A DNA stretch of 64,000 nt, taken from NCBI GenBank assembly GCA_050330095.1, contig JBHJOC010000034.1, positions 1 to 64,000 on the forward strand, given 5' to 3'. A program made the position numbers and the translations under genes. This document shows positions 16,652 through 26,422 of the stretch, piece after piece. This DNA is from JBCBWG01 sp036804185 (GTDB lineage Bacteria > Pseudomonadota > Alphaproteobacteria > Rhizobiales > Hyphomicrobiaceae). Numbering within the stretch: position 1 is the stretch's first letter; each line of letters opens with the position of its first letter. The notes beneath the pieces were generated by a model, which was not told the origin of the DNA, did no database searches, and was given only the letters and a program-made list of their open reading frames with translations.

Positions 16652-17725
16652 TCAGAATGTCAGCTCCGTTGGGTCTTCGAGCGGTGCGAAATATCCAGCG
16701 ATCTCGTCGGCTGGGATCGCAGCAACACTCCCATGTTGCCACTTCGGCGCGCGATCCTTGTCGATCAGTTGCGCCCGCACGCCCTCGAGGAACTCACCGC
16801 GGTCAAACAGCCTGTTCGTCAAACGATACTCCGTAACGAGGGCCTCGCGCAGTGACCTCACGTTGCGGGCGCGGCGCACCGCTTCGAGCGTTAGTGTCAT
16901 CGAGAGCGGCGAACGGTGCGCAAAGCCTCGCGCCTCTTCGCGCAGCCAATCCGGTGCCGATTCCGCCGTCGCAGCCGCGATGATGGCGGATACCGTATCC
17001 TCGGCGAAGATGCGGTTTATGACGGACATGCGGCCTGCAATCGTCGCAGGCGGCGGTGCTGACGTCGCCTCGGCCACCAGGACACCGACGGGATGGCCAT
17101 CGCGGTTGCACAAGGCAGACACAAACTGCGGCACGTCTTGGCGGGCTACGTGCGCATCGGCGAAATTCGCATAGATGCCATCGGCAGCACCCATGTTCGT
17201 GCCCAGCAGACCGAGATATTCGCCGAGCCGACCCGGCGCGCGTGACAGCAGCCACGTGCCGCCAACATCCGGGATCAATCCAATCGCAGTCTCCGGCATT
17301 GCGAGCCTGGAGGCCTCTGTCACGATGCGGTGCGAGGCATGCGCCGAGAGCCCGATGCCGCCGCCCATGACGATGCCGTCCATGATCGCGACGAACGGCT
17401 TCGGGTACGAAGCGATGTCGGCATTGAGCCGATATTCGTCGGCCCAGAAACGGGCAGCCAGGCGCGGGTCGCTTTCACGCGCGTGGTAGAGTGCACGCAC
17501 GTCACCGCCCGCACACAGACCGCGCTCTCCAGCGCCATCGAGAATGACGAGGGCAACGCGATCATCGTTCCGCCAGGCATCGAGCGCTCTCTGCAACTCA
17601 CCGACCTGTGCATAACTCAAGGCGTTCAGTGCCTTCGGCCGGTTGAGCGTGATGCGGCCTGCTCGGCCCTCAACACGAACGAGGGTTTCAGCTTCGGGCG
17701 TAGACGGTTCGGACATTGGGGGCAC
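16652..17725 (-). CDS. 3-hydroxyisobutyryl-CoA hydrolase (crotonase superfamily)
   Basis: A 357-aa crotonase-fold protein. GLCAGGDVRALY and MGGGIGLS (120-127) form the oxyanion hole. The residues that separate HIBYL-CoA hydrolases from enoyl-CoA hydratases are E145 in AMPETAIG and D153 in IPDVGGTW, eight residues apart as in characterised HIBCH enzymes. The C-terminal half (SPLSMTLTLEAVRRAR, LTNRLFDRGEFLEGVRAQLIDKD) is also typical. It should release 3-hydroxyisobutyrate in valine degradation. The start may be the ATG at 17725 or the in-frame ATG three codons later. Confidence 0.93.
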   Translation of the reverse strand: MPPMSEPSTPEAETLVRVEGRAGRITLNRPKALNALSYAQVGELQRALDAWRNDDRVALVILDGAGERGLCAGGDVRALYHARESDPRLAARFWADEYRLNADIASYPKPFVAIMDGIVMGGGIGLSAHASHRIVTEASRLAMPETAIGLIPDVGGTWLLSRAPGRLGEYLGLLGTNMGAADGIYANFADAHVARQDVPQFVSALCNRDGHPVGVLVAEATSAPPPATIAGRMSVINRIFAEDTVSAIIAAATAESAPDWLREEARGFAHRSPLSMTLTLEAVRRARNVRSLREALVTEYRLTNRLFDRGEFLEGVRAQLIDKDRAPKWQHGSVAAIPADEIAGYFAPLEDPTELTF

Positions 17726-17976
17726 TCGTGGCGTGTGGCATCGGACGATGGCAGGTGGAACTGCTATAGCGCAACTGCGGTGCCTCGCAATTGCCGAGGG
17801 AAGAGCGCGGCCGGCGGCAGGATCGCGTCGTGGCGGCGATCGTTGGCAATGCGTTTCTTCAGGCCCATCGGATCAAAGGGCGTTCTGATGTGCTGCCACG
17901 ACCGAATGAGCACGTCGCATCGAGGCCATGGATGTCTCGCGCGGGATTTGGTGCGCCTCGCAGAGGAACCAAAACG

Positions 17977-18462
17977 ATGACCATCACCATTGACATCGAG
18001 GCACATTATCCGCGCGACCCTGACGCACTGTTCGAACAGGCCTTGACGTTTGCCGATCTCGAAACCGCGATGCGTGGGGTTGCAACCTACTCAGGCTTCG
18101 ACAACCGAGGGCGCTTTGCACAAGGCGACGTCATCACCGTCGACATCTGGTTCTGGCGATTGTTTCCGACGCGAGCGCACAGGATCACTGTCGAGCGCGT
18201 GGATTTGGGCCAGCGTGTTCGCGAGACGCGCGAGAGCCACCGCGGGATCAGGCGGTGGGAGCATCGTCTTACGGTGGTGCAAGGGGCTTGGGAGCCTGCC
18301 CTGACTGGCGGGCCGGCCGGAGCGGTTTGGCGGGATCATCTGATTCTGGATGCGGGATGGCAGACCCCCATGGTCGGCAGGTTCGTTCAGTCTGTATACC
18401 GATACGGCCACCGCAAGCGCGGTGCCGTTCGCGTCCGTTCGCGCCTCACGCGGTCTCCTTGA
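17977..18462 (+). CDS. uncharacterised protein with an SRPBCC-like pattern
   Basis: A 161-aa cytosolic protein starting at an ATG preceded by AGAGGAACC. Alternating strands such as GDVITVDIWFWRLFPTRAHR, HRITVERVDLGQRVRETRES and WEHRLTVVQGAWEP, followed by WRDHLILDAGWQTPMVGRFV and a C-terminal helix RFVQSVYRYGHRKR, resemble the cavity fold of SRPBCC proteins. There is no signal peptide or catalytic motif. It is divergent from the HIBCH-like gene and about 160 bases before dnaE. The family assignment is an inference from the strand/helix pattern; function is unknown. Confidence 0.6.
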   Translation: MTITIDIEAHYPRDPDALFEQALTFADLETAMRGVATYSGFDNRGRFAQGDVITVDIWFWRLFPTRAHRITVERVDLGQRVRETRESHRGIRRWEHRLTVVQGAWEPALTGGPAGAVWRDHLILDAGWQTPMVGRFVQSVYRYGHRKRGAVRVRSRLTRSP

Positions 18463-18619
18463 GAGAGCGACACCACCCGCGGCGCGCGATCGCCCAACGA
18501 GGCACGGACCGCGTTGAACAGGGTACGCACTGGACGTTTGGGCGTCGCAGCGCTGCAGCCCTGTTGACCGACGAAGACCTGGTCGCGACAGCGGCGGCGC
18601 TCCAACGCTATGCTCGCGC

Positions 18620-21600
18620 ATGACCCAAACGATTCGACCTCAAACGAGTGAAGCCACCCACGCGCCGCGCTTCGTTCATCTCAAGGTGCACTCGGCCTAT
18701 TCCCTTCTCGAGGGCGCTCTGCCGATCGGCAAGCTCGCCGATCTGGCGAAGGGCTACGGGTTTCCCGCGCTCGCGCTGACGGACACCGATAATCTGTTTG
18801 GCGCTCTCGAGTTCTCAGATAAGCTCGCGAAAGCCGGCGTCCAGCCGATCGCTGGGCTGTCGTTGGCGATCGACTTCGAAGACGAGGAATCGGGTCCGTT
18901 CGGACAGCGGGGCGGGCTTGCGCGCGCCAGCACCGGTCGCATCGCGCTGCTCGCCATGTCAGAACGCGGCTACCAGAACCTGATGAAGCTTGCGAGCCGA
19001 GCTTATTTCGATCCTGAGGACACAGCCGATCGACACGTCTGCTTCACCCGCCTCGCGGAGTTTTCCGACGATCTCATCGCGTTGACCGGCGGTCCTGATG
19101 GCCCGATCGACACGCTGCTTCGGGATGCACGGACAGAACGCGCTCTGTCGCGGTTGGATCGGCTATCGAAAACGTTCGGCGACCGCCTCTACGTTGAGAT
19201 CCAGCGCCACGGCGTCGACAGCGAGGCCGCGGTTGAGCCACAGTTGGTCGAACTTGCCTACCTTCGCGATCTGCCGCTCGTTGCAACCAACGAGGTCTAT
19301 TTCGCAGCTCCATCGGACCACGAAGCCCACGATGCGCTGCTTTGCATTGCCGAGGGCCGCTACGTCGTCGAGCCTGATCGCAGGCGCGTCTCGCCTGAGC
19401 ACTATATGAAGTCGGCCGATGACATGGCACGGCTGTTTTCAGACCTTCCCGAAGCAATCTCCAACACGATCGAGATCGCTCAGCGGTGCCACTACCGCCC
19501 ACTCGGCAAGAAGCCGATCTTGCCCCGTTTCGTTGCAGCGACGCCTGAGACCTCGCCCGAGACCCTGCAACGGATGGAGGCCGAGGAACTCGCCAAACAA
19601 GCACGCGCCGGCCTTGCCAAACGCCTCGCAGCGCACGGCCCTGCTGCGGGTTTCAGGACCGAGGACTACGACGATCGGCTCGCATTCGAGCTCGGCGTCA
19701 TCGAGCGGATGGGCTTTCCGGGTTACTTTCTCATCGTTGCCGACTTCATCAAATGGGCCAAAGCCAAGGGCATCCCGGTTGGGCCCGGCCGTGGTTCCGG
19801 GGCCGGCTCGCTCGTTGCCTACGCGCTCACGATTACCGATCTCGACCCGTTGAGATTTGGGCTGCTGTTCGAGCGGTTTCTCAACCCCGAGCGCGTCTCG
19901 ATGCCAGACTTCGACATCGACTTCTGTCAGGACCGCCGCGAAGAGGTGATCCGATACGTTCAGCAGAAGTACGGGCACGACAGGGTCGCGCAGATCATCA
20001 CGCACGGGAAGTTGCAGGCGCGCGCGGTGCTGCGCGACGTCGGCCGAGTGTTGCAGATGCCGTTTGGCCAGGTCGACAAGCTGTGCAAGCTCGTGCCGAA
20101 CAACCCGGCAAACCCTGTTACGCTGCCGCAAGCGATTGACGATGAGCCAAGGCTCCAGGACGCCGCCGACGAGGACCCGGCGGTCGCAAAGCTGCTCGAG
20201 ATGGGTATCAAGCTCGAGGGGCTCTACCGCCACGCCTCGACGCACGCGGCCGGCATGGTGATCGGCGATCGCCCACTCGATGAACTCGTGCCCCTCTATC
20301 GTGATCCGCGCTCGAACATGCCGGTGACGCAGTTCAACTGGAAACTCGTCGAGGCTGCCGGACTTGTGAAATTCGACTTCCTCGGTCTCAAGACGCTGAC
20401 CGTGCTCGAGACGGCCGTCGATCTCGTGAGAAAGGGCCGCGGGATCGAGATCGACCTGACCAAACTGCCGCTCGACGATGCGAAATCTTATGAGCTTCTG
20501 GCCGCGGCCGATACCGTCGGCGTGTTCCAGCTCGAAAGTACAGGCATGCGCGAGAGCTTGAAACAGCTCGCACCCGACCGGTTCGAAGACATCATCGCGA
20601 TGGTGGCGCTCTACCGGCCAGGCCCGATGTCGAACATCCCGACCTATATCGCCCGCAAGCACGGCCGTGAGGAGCCCGACTACCTGCACCCGATGCTCGA
20701 GGGCATCCTCAAAGAGACCTACGGCGTCATCATCTACCAGGAACAGGTGATGCAAATCGCGCAGGTGATGGCCGGCTATTCCCTCGGCAAAGCCGATGTC
20801 CTGCGGCGCGCGATGGGGAAAAAAGACAAGGCGGCGATGGCGCAGCAGCAGGCGGAATTCGTCGCAGGCGCTGTCGCGAACGGCGTCAAGGAGAAAGATG
20901 CGGCCTACATCTTCGAACTTGTCGACAAGTTCGCCGGATATGGCTTCAACAAGTCGCATGCTGCCGCCTACGCGCTCGTCGCCTACCATACGGCCTACCT
21001 GAAAGCGAACTACCGGGCCGAGTTTCTGGCAGCGTCAATGTCGCTTGATATTGCAAACACCGACAAGCTCGCAATGTTTGCAGCAGAGGCCAAGCGTAGC
21101 GGCATCGAGATCAGGCCGCCGTGCGTCAACGCTTCGGAAGTGGCGTTCTCTGTTGAGCCTCCCGGGAAAGACGGTGGTGAGCGTGCCGTTCGCTATGCGC
21201 TCGCCGCACTCAAGAACGTCGGCGCTGGCGCTGTCGAGACGATTTGTGCAGCCCGGCGCCAAGCTGGTCCATTCCGTGACCTGTCTGATTTCGCCCGCCG
21301 CCTCAACACGAAGGCATTGAACCGCCGCGCGCTTGAAATGCTGGCCTGCGCAGGGGCTTTCGACACGTTCCGTATCGACCGGTCTCTGGCCTTTGCCAAT
21401 GCCGAGCACATCCTCGCGTTCGCGTCGCGGTTGGCCGCGGATGCCGATGCTGGGATCGAGGACCTGTTTTCAAGCGGGGGGCCGGGCTCGACACCGGCTC
21501 TCGACTTGAGGCCGACCAATGCGTGGCCGCCGATGGAACGACTCGAGCGAGAATTCTCGGCCATCGGGTTCTTTCTCTCAGGCCATCCGCTCGATGAATA

Positions 21601-22171
21601 TGCCGGCGTGCTCACGAGCATTGGGGTCAAGACCTATGCCCAGTTCCTCGAAGCCGTCGAGCGCGGCGCAAGAGCAGGCAAGATTGCAGGCATCGTCGTC
21701 GCGGCGCGGGTGCGCAAATCGCAGCGCGGCAACGCCTTCGCATTCGCGATGTTCTCGGACACGACAGGGCAATTCGAGGCGGTCGTGTTCTCGGAGACGC
21801 TCTCTCAAGCGCGCGACCTGCTCGAGCCGGGCACCGCGGTGATCGTCTCGGTGGAGGCCGACCCCGATGGCGACACGGTCAAGATGCGGGCGACCAATAT
21901 CGAGGCCCTCGATCGCGTCGCCAAGAACGCAGGCCAGACGTTTCTGATCAGGGTCGATCCGAGGGCCGTCGATCCTCTGCAAGGTGGGGCAGCGCTCGAT
22001 GGGCTCAAGCGCGTTCTCATTCCTGGGCGGGGCAAGGTCCGCCTCAGCGTCACGTTGCTCGATCAGGCCAAAGAAATCACGCTCGAGCTTCCCGGCCGGT
22101 TCGAGACGAGCCCGCAGGCGCGCGGCTCCCTCTTGATGCTGGCGGGCGTTCTTGACGTCGTCGCGGTCTGA
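18620..22171 (+). CDS. dnaE: DNA polymerase III alpha subunit
   Basis: The 1183-aa replicative polymerase. The N-terminal PHP domain begins RFVHLKVHSAYSLLEGALP (H20 and H24). The palm contains GPGRGSGAGSLVAYAL and the catalytic aspartates D430 and D432 in MPDFDIDFCQDRRE. The fingers include GVIIYQEQVMQIAQ and the tandem helix-hairpin-helix follows at ALKNVGAGAVETI. The OB domain (GKIAGIVVAARVRKSQRGN, FAMFSDTTGQFEAVVF) lies near 1015-1055. Length fits DnaE1. The ATG overlaps no good ribosome binding site, so the exact start is a little uncertain. Confidence 0.98.
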   Translation: MTQTIRPQTSEATHAPRFVHLKVHSAYSLLEGALPIGKLADLAKGYGFPALALTDTDNLFGALEFSDKLAKAGVQPIAGLSLAIDFEDEESGPFGQRGGLARASTGRIALLAMSERGYQNLMKLASRAYFDPEDTADRHVCFTRLAEFSDDLIALTGGPDGPIDTLLRDARTERALSRLDRLSKTFGDRLYVEIQRHGVDSEAAVEPQLVELAYLRDLPLVATNEVYFAAPSDHEAHDALLCIAEGRYVVEPDRRRVSPEHYMKSADDMARLFSDLPEAISNTIEIAQRCHYRPLGKKPILPRFVAATPETSPETLQRMEAEELAKQARAGLAKRLAAHGPAAGFRTEDYDDRLAFELGVIERMGFPGYFLIVADFIKWAKAKGIPVGPGRGSGAGSLVAYALTITDLDPLRFGLLFERFLNPERVSMPDFDIDFCQDRREEVIRYVQQKYGHDRVAQIITHGKLQARAVLRDVGRVLQMPFGQVDKLCKLVPNNPANPVTLPQAIDDEPRLQDAADEDPAVAKLLEMGIKLEGLYRHASTHAAGMVIGDRPLDELVPLYRDPRSNMPVTQFNWKLVEAAGLVKFDFLGLKTLTVLETAVDLVRKGRGIEIDLTKLPLDDAKSYELLAAADTVGVFQLESTGMRESLKQLAPDRFEDIIAMVALYRPGPMSNIPTYIARKHGREEPDYLHPMLEGILKETYGVIIYQEQVMQIAQVMAGYSLGKADVLRRAMGKKDKAAMAQQQAEFVAGAVANGVKEKDAAYIFELVDKFAGYGFNKSHAAAYALVAYHTAYLKANYRAEFLAASMSLDIANTDKLAMFAAEAKRSGIEIRPPCVNASEVAFSVEPPGKDGGERAVRYALAALKNVGAGAVETICAARRQAGPFRDLSDFARRLNTKALNRRALEMLACAGAFDTFRIDRSLAFANAEHILAFASRLAADADAGIEDLFSSGGPGSTPALDLRPTNAWPPMERLEREFSAIGFFLSGHPLDEYAGVLTSIGVKTYAQFLEAVERGARAGKIAGIVVAARVRKSQRGNAFAFAMFSDTTGQFEAVVFSETLSQARDLLEPGTAVIVSVEADPDGDTVKMRATNIEALDRVAKNAGQTFLIRVDPRAVDPLQGGAALDGLKRVLIPGRGKVRLSVTLLDQAKEITLELPGRFETSPQARGSLLMLAGVLDVVAV

Positions 22172-22238
22172 GCACCGCGCGACACCCGAATCACGACGAT
22201 ATTCTGTCGCTCTCCAGGCGTGGACAAGCAGACCCGAT

Positions 22239-23036
22239 CTATCGACCAATGCCAACCCGGCGCGCCGCGTAGTCTGCTACCGCCGCTCCGAACGCTTCAA
22301 AAAGCGTGCGGTTGATCGCATTTGCATGTGGCTCGTATTCCGCGTGCCACTGGACCCCAAGGGCAAACCCGGGCGCGCCTGAAATTGAAATGGCCTCAAT
22401 GGTCCCGTCCTCTGCGACGCCCTCGACGACAATCCCATCGCCGATGCGCTCGATCCCTTGGCCGTGTAGGGAGTTTACGCGGATGGTGCGTCTGCCGAGC
22501 AAACGTTCAAAGCAGCCGTCCGGGGTCAGCGTCACGTCGTGGCGCTCGGCGAAGATGACGTTCGGGTCGGGGTGCGGCTCTCCGCTCGGCAGCCGGGTCA
22601 TGCGATGGTTCATTCGGCCGGGCAACTCCCGGATCTCCGGGTGCAGCGTGCCACCGAACGCGACGTTCATTTCCTGCAGGCCCCGGCAGATGCCGAAAAT
22701 TGGAACACCTCGGTCAACGCAGGCCCGAACCACAGGCAGCGCCACCGCGTCGCGATGCTCATCGAACGGCTCATGTGCCGGCGTCGGCTCGTGTCCATAG
22801 TGGGTTGGGTGAACGTTGGCCCTACCGCCCGTCAACAACACCCCGTCGACGACCGAGAGCACCGTTTCAGCATCGAAGTGGTCCGGCATGCCGGGCACGA
22901 TGAGTGGCAGGGCGCCTGCGACATCGGCAACCGCACGCATGTTTCTCAGCCCCGCGAACTGCACCTTGAAACCGCCGTCGACGGTCCGCGTGTTGGCGAT
23001 GATCCCGATGACGGGTTTGGAGCGTCGACGGCTCAC
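22239..23036 (-). CDS. gamma-glutamyl-gamma-aminobutyrate hydrolase family protein (peptidase C26)
   Basis: A 265-aa class I glutamine amidotransferase-like hydrolase. The nucleophile is C117 in FGICRGLQEMNVAFGG, with H231 and E233 in GVQWHAEYEP completing the triad. PVIGIIANTR, VVDGVLLTGGRANVHP and RVNSLHGQGI are typical of PuuD-like enzymes that split gamma-glutamyl amides, for example in polyamine breakdown. The chosen start is GTG at 23036 because GGGAGG lies 5 bases upstream; an ATG at 23078 is an alternative. No other polyamine genes are next to it, so the substrate is open. Confidence 0.88.
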   Translation of the reverse strand: MSRRRSKPVIGIIANTRTVDGGFKVQFAGLRNMRAVADVAGALPLIVPGMPDHFDAETVLSVVDGVLLTGGRANVHPTHYGHEPTPAHEPFDEHRDAVALPVVRACVDRGVPIFGICRGLQEMNVAFGGTLHPEIRELPGRMNHRMTRLPSGEPHPDPNVIFAERHDVTLTPDGCFERLLGRRTIRVNSLHGQGIERIGDGIVVEGVAEDGTIEAISISGAPGFALGVQWHAEYEPHANAINRTLFEAFGAAVADYAARRVGIGR

Positions 23037-23115
23037 TCGGGCCTCCCGAAATGGATGACTGACTCGCGACGTTAGCATGAGCCGCTGGTATGCGGGAGCA
23101 TGCGAGCCAGCGCCG

Positions 23116-24375
23116 TCACCGGGCTTCGACAGCGGCAACCGCCCCACACGTCCGCGGCAAACTGTTGATGTCGGAGGCCCTGATGGCATTTCCGGCCGGG
23201 TAGATTCGCCGCGCAAGCCGTGCGGCATAAGAGTTTTCCGCCGCCTCGACTGCACGCAGGCCACGCGCGTCGATTTCGACCCACGTAGGTACGAACCCCG
23301 CAGCTGAGATGGCTGCCTTGCCATCGCCGCCGAGCACCATCTCGACGATCGCAACGGCGCCGACCCTCTGCGGCATCTGCCGCTGGTTCGAGATGAAATT
23401 CCCGAGCGAGTATATAATCAGCCCTTCCCGGCCGTCGGCTGTCGTGTGCTTCTCCCAGGGCTGCAGGACGTGGGGATGCGCGCCGAACACCGCAAGCGCA
23501 CCGGCCTCGATCGCAGCCCGCCCGAGCGACCTCTGCCCGCGATCGGGAACATGCGTGTTCTCACTGCCCCAGTGCGGGGTGAAGATGACCCCAGCTACCT
23601 CGGGGTCGCGCGTGAGCGCCTGGATCTCGTCAAGCAACGCTGTCCGGTCGCGGAAGCAGTTCTGGGTCTGGCCATGGCGGTCCGGCATGCCGTTGGTCGA
23701 GTAGGTGCACGCCAGGAACGCAAAGGTTGCCTCACCGGCCTTGATGCGCGTGCTCCAACTGCGCGCCGCGTCCTCACGCTTGCGCGTGCCGACGTAGGCA
23801 AGGCCGGCAGCATCGAGGTTGTCGATCGTGCGATCAACGCCGACTGCGCCACGATCGAGCGCGTGATTGTTGGCGGTCGAGACGATGTCGAACCCGCTGT
23901 GTGCGAGATCGGTCAGCACCGACGGGTGGAAATTGAAGAGGAGGGTCTGGTTCTTGTAGCCGTAAACGACCTGATCAACCCGCCAGCCCGGATCGGCCAC
24001 CACACGTCCGCCAGCAGCGACACCCTGCGCTGCCGGGCCTTCAAGATTTCCGTAGGTGATATCAGCGGCTTTCAACACTGGCACGAGTTCCTGCCAGAAC
24101 TGCGTGAAGCCCGCACGTCGCGCCAAAGCATCCCGCTGGAGCCGATTGTGAAACAGCAAGTCGCCGACAGCCGCGATCGTCACGCGCTCGCCAGCCGTGC
24201 AGCCGCCTTCGAAGATTTCAGGGCCGCCCGCGCTGTCACTCGTCCGCCCCTTCAAGGCTGGATTCGAGGCCAGAGCAGCGCCGGCCACGCGCACCACGTC
24301 CAGCGTCGCAAATCCCATGACCATCGCGAAGCTCAGCACAGATGCCGAAAGCCGGCCACGCTTGCGACCTGACAT
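23116..24375 (-). CDS. CapA family exported protein (metallophosphatase fold)
   Basis: A 419-aa protein with an N-terminal signal sequence or anchor (about 9-36) and a CapA/PGA_cap domain. The calcineurin-like motifs are all present: AAVGDLLFHN (68-77), YGNLEGPA, VSTANNHALDRG (N169, N170, H171), FTPHWGSENTH, VFGAHPHVLQPWE and YSLGNFISNQ. CapA proteins take part in poly-gamma-glutamate capsule export in some bacteria, but lone CapA homologues in proteobacteria have no settled role. No capB or capC is present. It is just upstream of the amidotransferase-like gene on the same strand, which also concerns gamma-glutamyl chemistry; that link is suggestive only. Confidence 0.9.
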   Translation of the reverse strand: MSGRKRGRLSASVLSFAMVMGFATLDVVRVAGAALASNPALKGRTSDSAGGPEIFEGGCTAGERVTIAAVGDLLFHNRLQRDALARRAGFTQFWQELVPVLKAADITYGNLEGPAAQGVAAGGRVVADPGWRVDQVVYGYKNQTLLFNFHPSVLTDLAHSGFDIVSTANNHALDRGAVGVDRTIDNLDAAGLAYVGTRKREDAARSWSTRIKAGEATFAFLACTYSTNGMPDRHGQTQNCFRDRTALLDEIQALTRDPEVAGVIFTPHWGSENTHVPDRGQRSLGRAAIEAGALAVFGAHPHVLQPWEKHTTADGREGLIIYSLGNFISNQRQMPQRVGAVAIVEMVLGGDGKAAISAAGFVPTWVEIDARGLRAVEAAENSYAARLARRIYPAGNAIRASDINSLPRTCGAVAAVEAR

Positions 24376-24662
24376 GCCACCAAAACTCCGCGCTCAACTG
24401 ACACAGCACTCCAGGGACATCGTGCAAGCCCCTGAACAGTCGGCGCAATCAATTTCCCACCGAACGCTGAAGACTTTCAACACAGCGTGGAATGCACGAC
24501 ACGCACCGGGCCGCGACACGGGCGGCAAGTTGCCGCAAGTTGCGGCACTGGGCGCCTCAATCGACCATGCACGCCGACTGTGAGCCTCCCCGTGCTCCGG
24601 CTCCGGCACGTGGGTCCGATCGCAGCATTCTCGGCCCCGTCGATTAACGCGGCTCGGCGCCA

Positions 24663-24995
24663 CTATGAGCAACCGCGCGCCCTTTCAATGCTGCGGATGA
24701 TCTGCACGTTGCTGCGCATGAGGCTGTTCAACGGGACGCTTGCCATGCTGTCGTGCTGGCATCCGCCATTGCCGAACCAGCTGATCGCGCGCGGCGTCTT
24801 GAAACAATAGCCAGCGTCTTTGTAGATCGAGTTCCGTAGTATCCAGAGGTCCTCACATGAGCGACCCTTGAGTTCATGGGCCTTGATTGCGACGTTCTCG
24901 ACGCAGTCGATAAGGTGACAGCCGGCCTGGGCTGGACCGGCCGTTCCAAAACCTATCAGCACCAAGCCTGCAATCAGCGATCGAAACGACGTCAT
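24663..24995 (-). CDS. small exported YARHG-domain-like protein
   Basis: A 110-aa protein starting at ATG 24995 after GGGAGGGTC. Residues 1-24 are a signal peptide ending PAQAG. The mature part has SCEDLWILRNSIYKDAGYCF (47-66) followed by KTPRAISWFGNGGC, the YARHG pattern in which the name-giving motif reads YKDAG here. Four or more cysteines (C26, C31, C47, C64, C79, C109) suggest disulphides in the periplasm. YARHG domains are thought to act at the envelope, but no activity is known. Confidence 0.75.
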   Translation of the reverse strand: MTSFRSLIAGLVLIGFGTAGPAQAGCHLIDCVENVAIKAHELKGRSCEDLWILRNSIYKDAGYCFKTPRAISWFGNGGCQHDSMASVPLNSLMRSNVQIIRSIERARGCS

Positions 24996-25191
24996 CGGTG
25001 TGACCCTCCCGTCATGGCGACCCGAAACCCGGGGACTACGTGAGGATAGCCCTTGATTTTTGAATGCCTGCTGACCGATCCGTTCCACAGGCAGTCATCC
25101 AAAATCGTCATTGACACCGTCGGGTCTGGCCGGACGCAGAGGCCCGCGCCTTGACAATTCTGCAGGTTAGGTTGGAGGCCGGATAGACCGC

Positions 25192-26193
25192 ATGACGGAA
25201 CAAGGTCGGCCCTACGGCACACTGAGCGCGCGAGATCTTCTGGAGACGGGGCTTCGGCGCGACCTTGCAGCGCTTGAAATCGAGCGCCAGGCCGCACTGT
25301 CCGAGCGCACCCGCAGGTATCGAACCGGCGCCGTCATCGTGATCCCCATGATTTTGTTGGTCTTCTTCGGGCTTGCGGCGCTGCAATGGTCGATCGGTTG
25401 GGGGATTGCCGCTACATGGCTTGGCGGAACCCTCGTCTGGGGATGGGGTCTTGAGGCCCAGAAGACCTTCGAGCGCACGGCGCGCAGCCGCATTATCGAC
25501 CGCGTGTGCGAAGAGATCGGTGACATCACCTACGACGATGCCGCCGCTCGCGTCTCACTCGCCCCTTTCGATGCGCTCGGCATCCTGCCGCACTACACGA
25601 AACACCAGTTGAGCGGCGCACTGGCAGGCCGGTACCGAAACTGCGAATTTGAAGTTGCGAAGGCGGAGCTGAGGCGCAGCGGGCGCAGGGGCAGCAGCCG
25701 TAAAGTATTCGACGGCCTGATCATGCGGATCAGTATGCCAACGCCTGTCCGCGGCCGGGTCATGATCACCCGGGATCAAGGGACGGTGCTTAACCGCCTG
25801 GGGCAGTTCTTTTCATCGGCTACGCGCGTCGAAATCCCGCATCACACGTTCGAAGCAAAGTTCGAGGTCTACGCCGACCACGCCGATCAGGCCCATCGTT
25901 TCGTCACTCCCGTGTTCGTGCAAAATTTCCTGGCCCTCCGCTCGAACCTTGGCGGAACGGGCCTCACAGGCGGCTTTCAAGACCGCTGGTTCCATGTCGC
26001 TCTCGACGGTGTGCCGAGCTTTTTGGCCGTCGCCAGGATCGATGCTCCGCTGACCAACATCGAGAAGAGTATCGAACAGGCCATTCAAGAAGTCGTTTTG
26101 ATCTATCGGATCATCGATCAGTTGCACGACGCGCCAGAGCAAGCGACAACGCGGGCAAGAACGAACGCCACTGACGCGCAGGCGCCGAGCTAG
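25192..26193 (+). CDS. DUF3137 domain membrane protein
   Basis: A 333-aa protein with two membrane helices near residues 46-62 and 67-85, flanked by a charged N-terminus. The C-terminal part has RYRNCEFEVAKAEL, VFDGLIMRISMP, HHTFEAKFEVYADHADQA and GVPSFLAVARI, which match the DUF3137 pattern, a family of unknown function in proteobacteria. The domain probably faces the cytoplasm. A repeat begins 3 bases after the TAG stop. No operon partner is obvious. Confidence 0.85.
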   Translation: MTEQGRPYGTLSARDLLETGLRRDLAALEIERQAALSERTRRYRTGAVIVIPMILLVFFGLAALQWSIGWGIAATWLGGTLVWGWGLEAQKTFERTARSRIIDRVCEEIGDITYDDAAARVSLAPFDALGILPHYTKHQLSGALAGRYRNCEFEVAKAELRRSGRRGSSRKVFDGLIMRISMPTPVRGRVMITRDQGTVLNRLGQFFSSATRVEIPHHTFEAKFEVYADHADQAHRFVTPVFVQNFLALRSNLGGTGLTGGFQDRWFHVALDGVPSFLAVARIDAPLTNIEKSIEQAIQEVVLIYRIIDQLHDAPEQATTRARTNATDAQAPS

Positions 26194-26195
26194 GA

Positions 26196-26358
26196 TCCGC
26201 TTTCCGTAGTTCGTGACTCACTCTCGTCAGATGCCGAAACGAACGACGGACAGCAAAGGTTCCGCGCAACATTTGAATCTCGTACCGCTTTTCGATCAGA
26301 CGTCCCTGGCAGGCGCGTGTTGCGGAGGGCGACGGGACTTCTGAGCGGCGGTACTCGT
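26196..26358. repeat. uninterrupted B-A palindromic repeat
   Basis: Module B: GCTTTCCGTAGTTCGT (26199-26214) pairs with ACGAACGACGGACAGC (26239-26254), 14/16. Module A: CGTACCGC (26281-26288) and GATCAGACGTCCCTG (26294-26308) pair with CGGGACTTCTGAGC (26333-26346) and GCGGTAC. It begins 3 bases after the DUF3137 stop. A shadow frame across module A encodes EYRRSEVPSPSATRACQG, nearly the same as EYRRSEVPAPSATRACQG from the copy at 15 kb, showing how alike the two DNAs are. Confidence 0.85.
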
Positions 26359-26422
26359 GTGGCGTCGCGCCATGCTTTGGGACTCCACGCTCGCCAATCC
26401 ACTTTCGGTTCTGGAGATCGAA

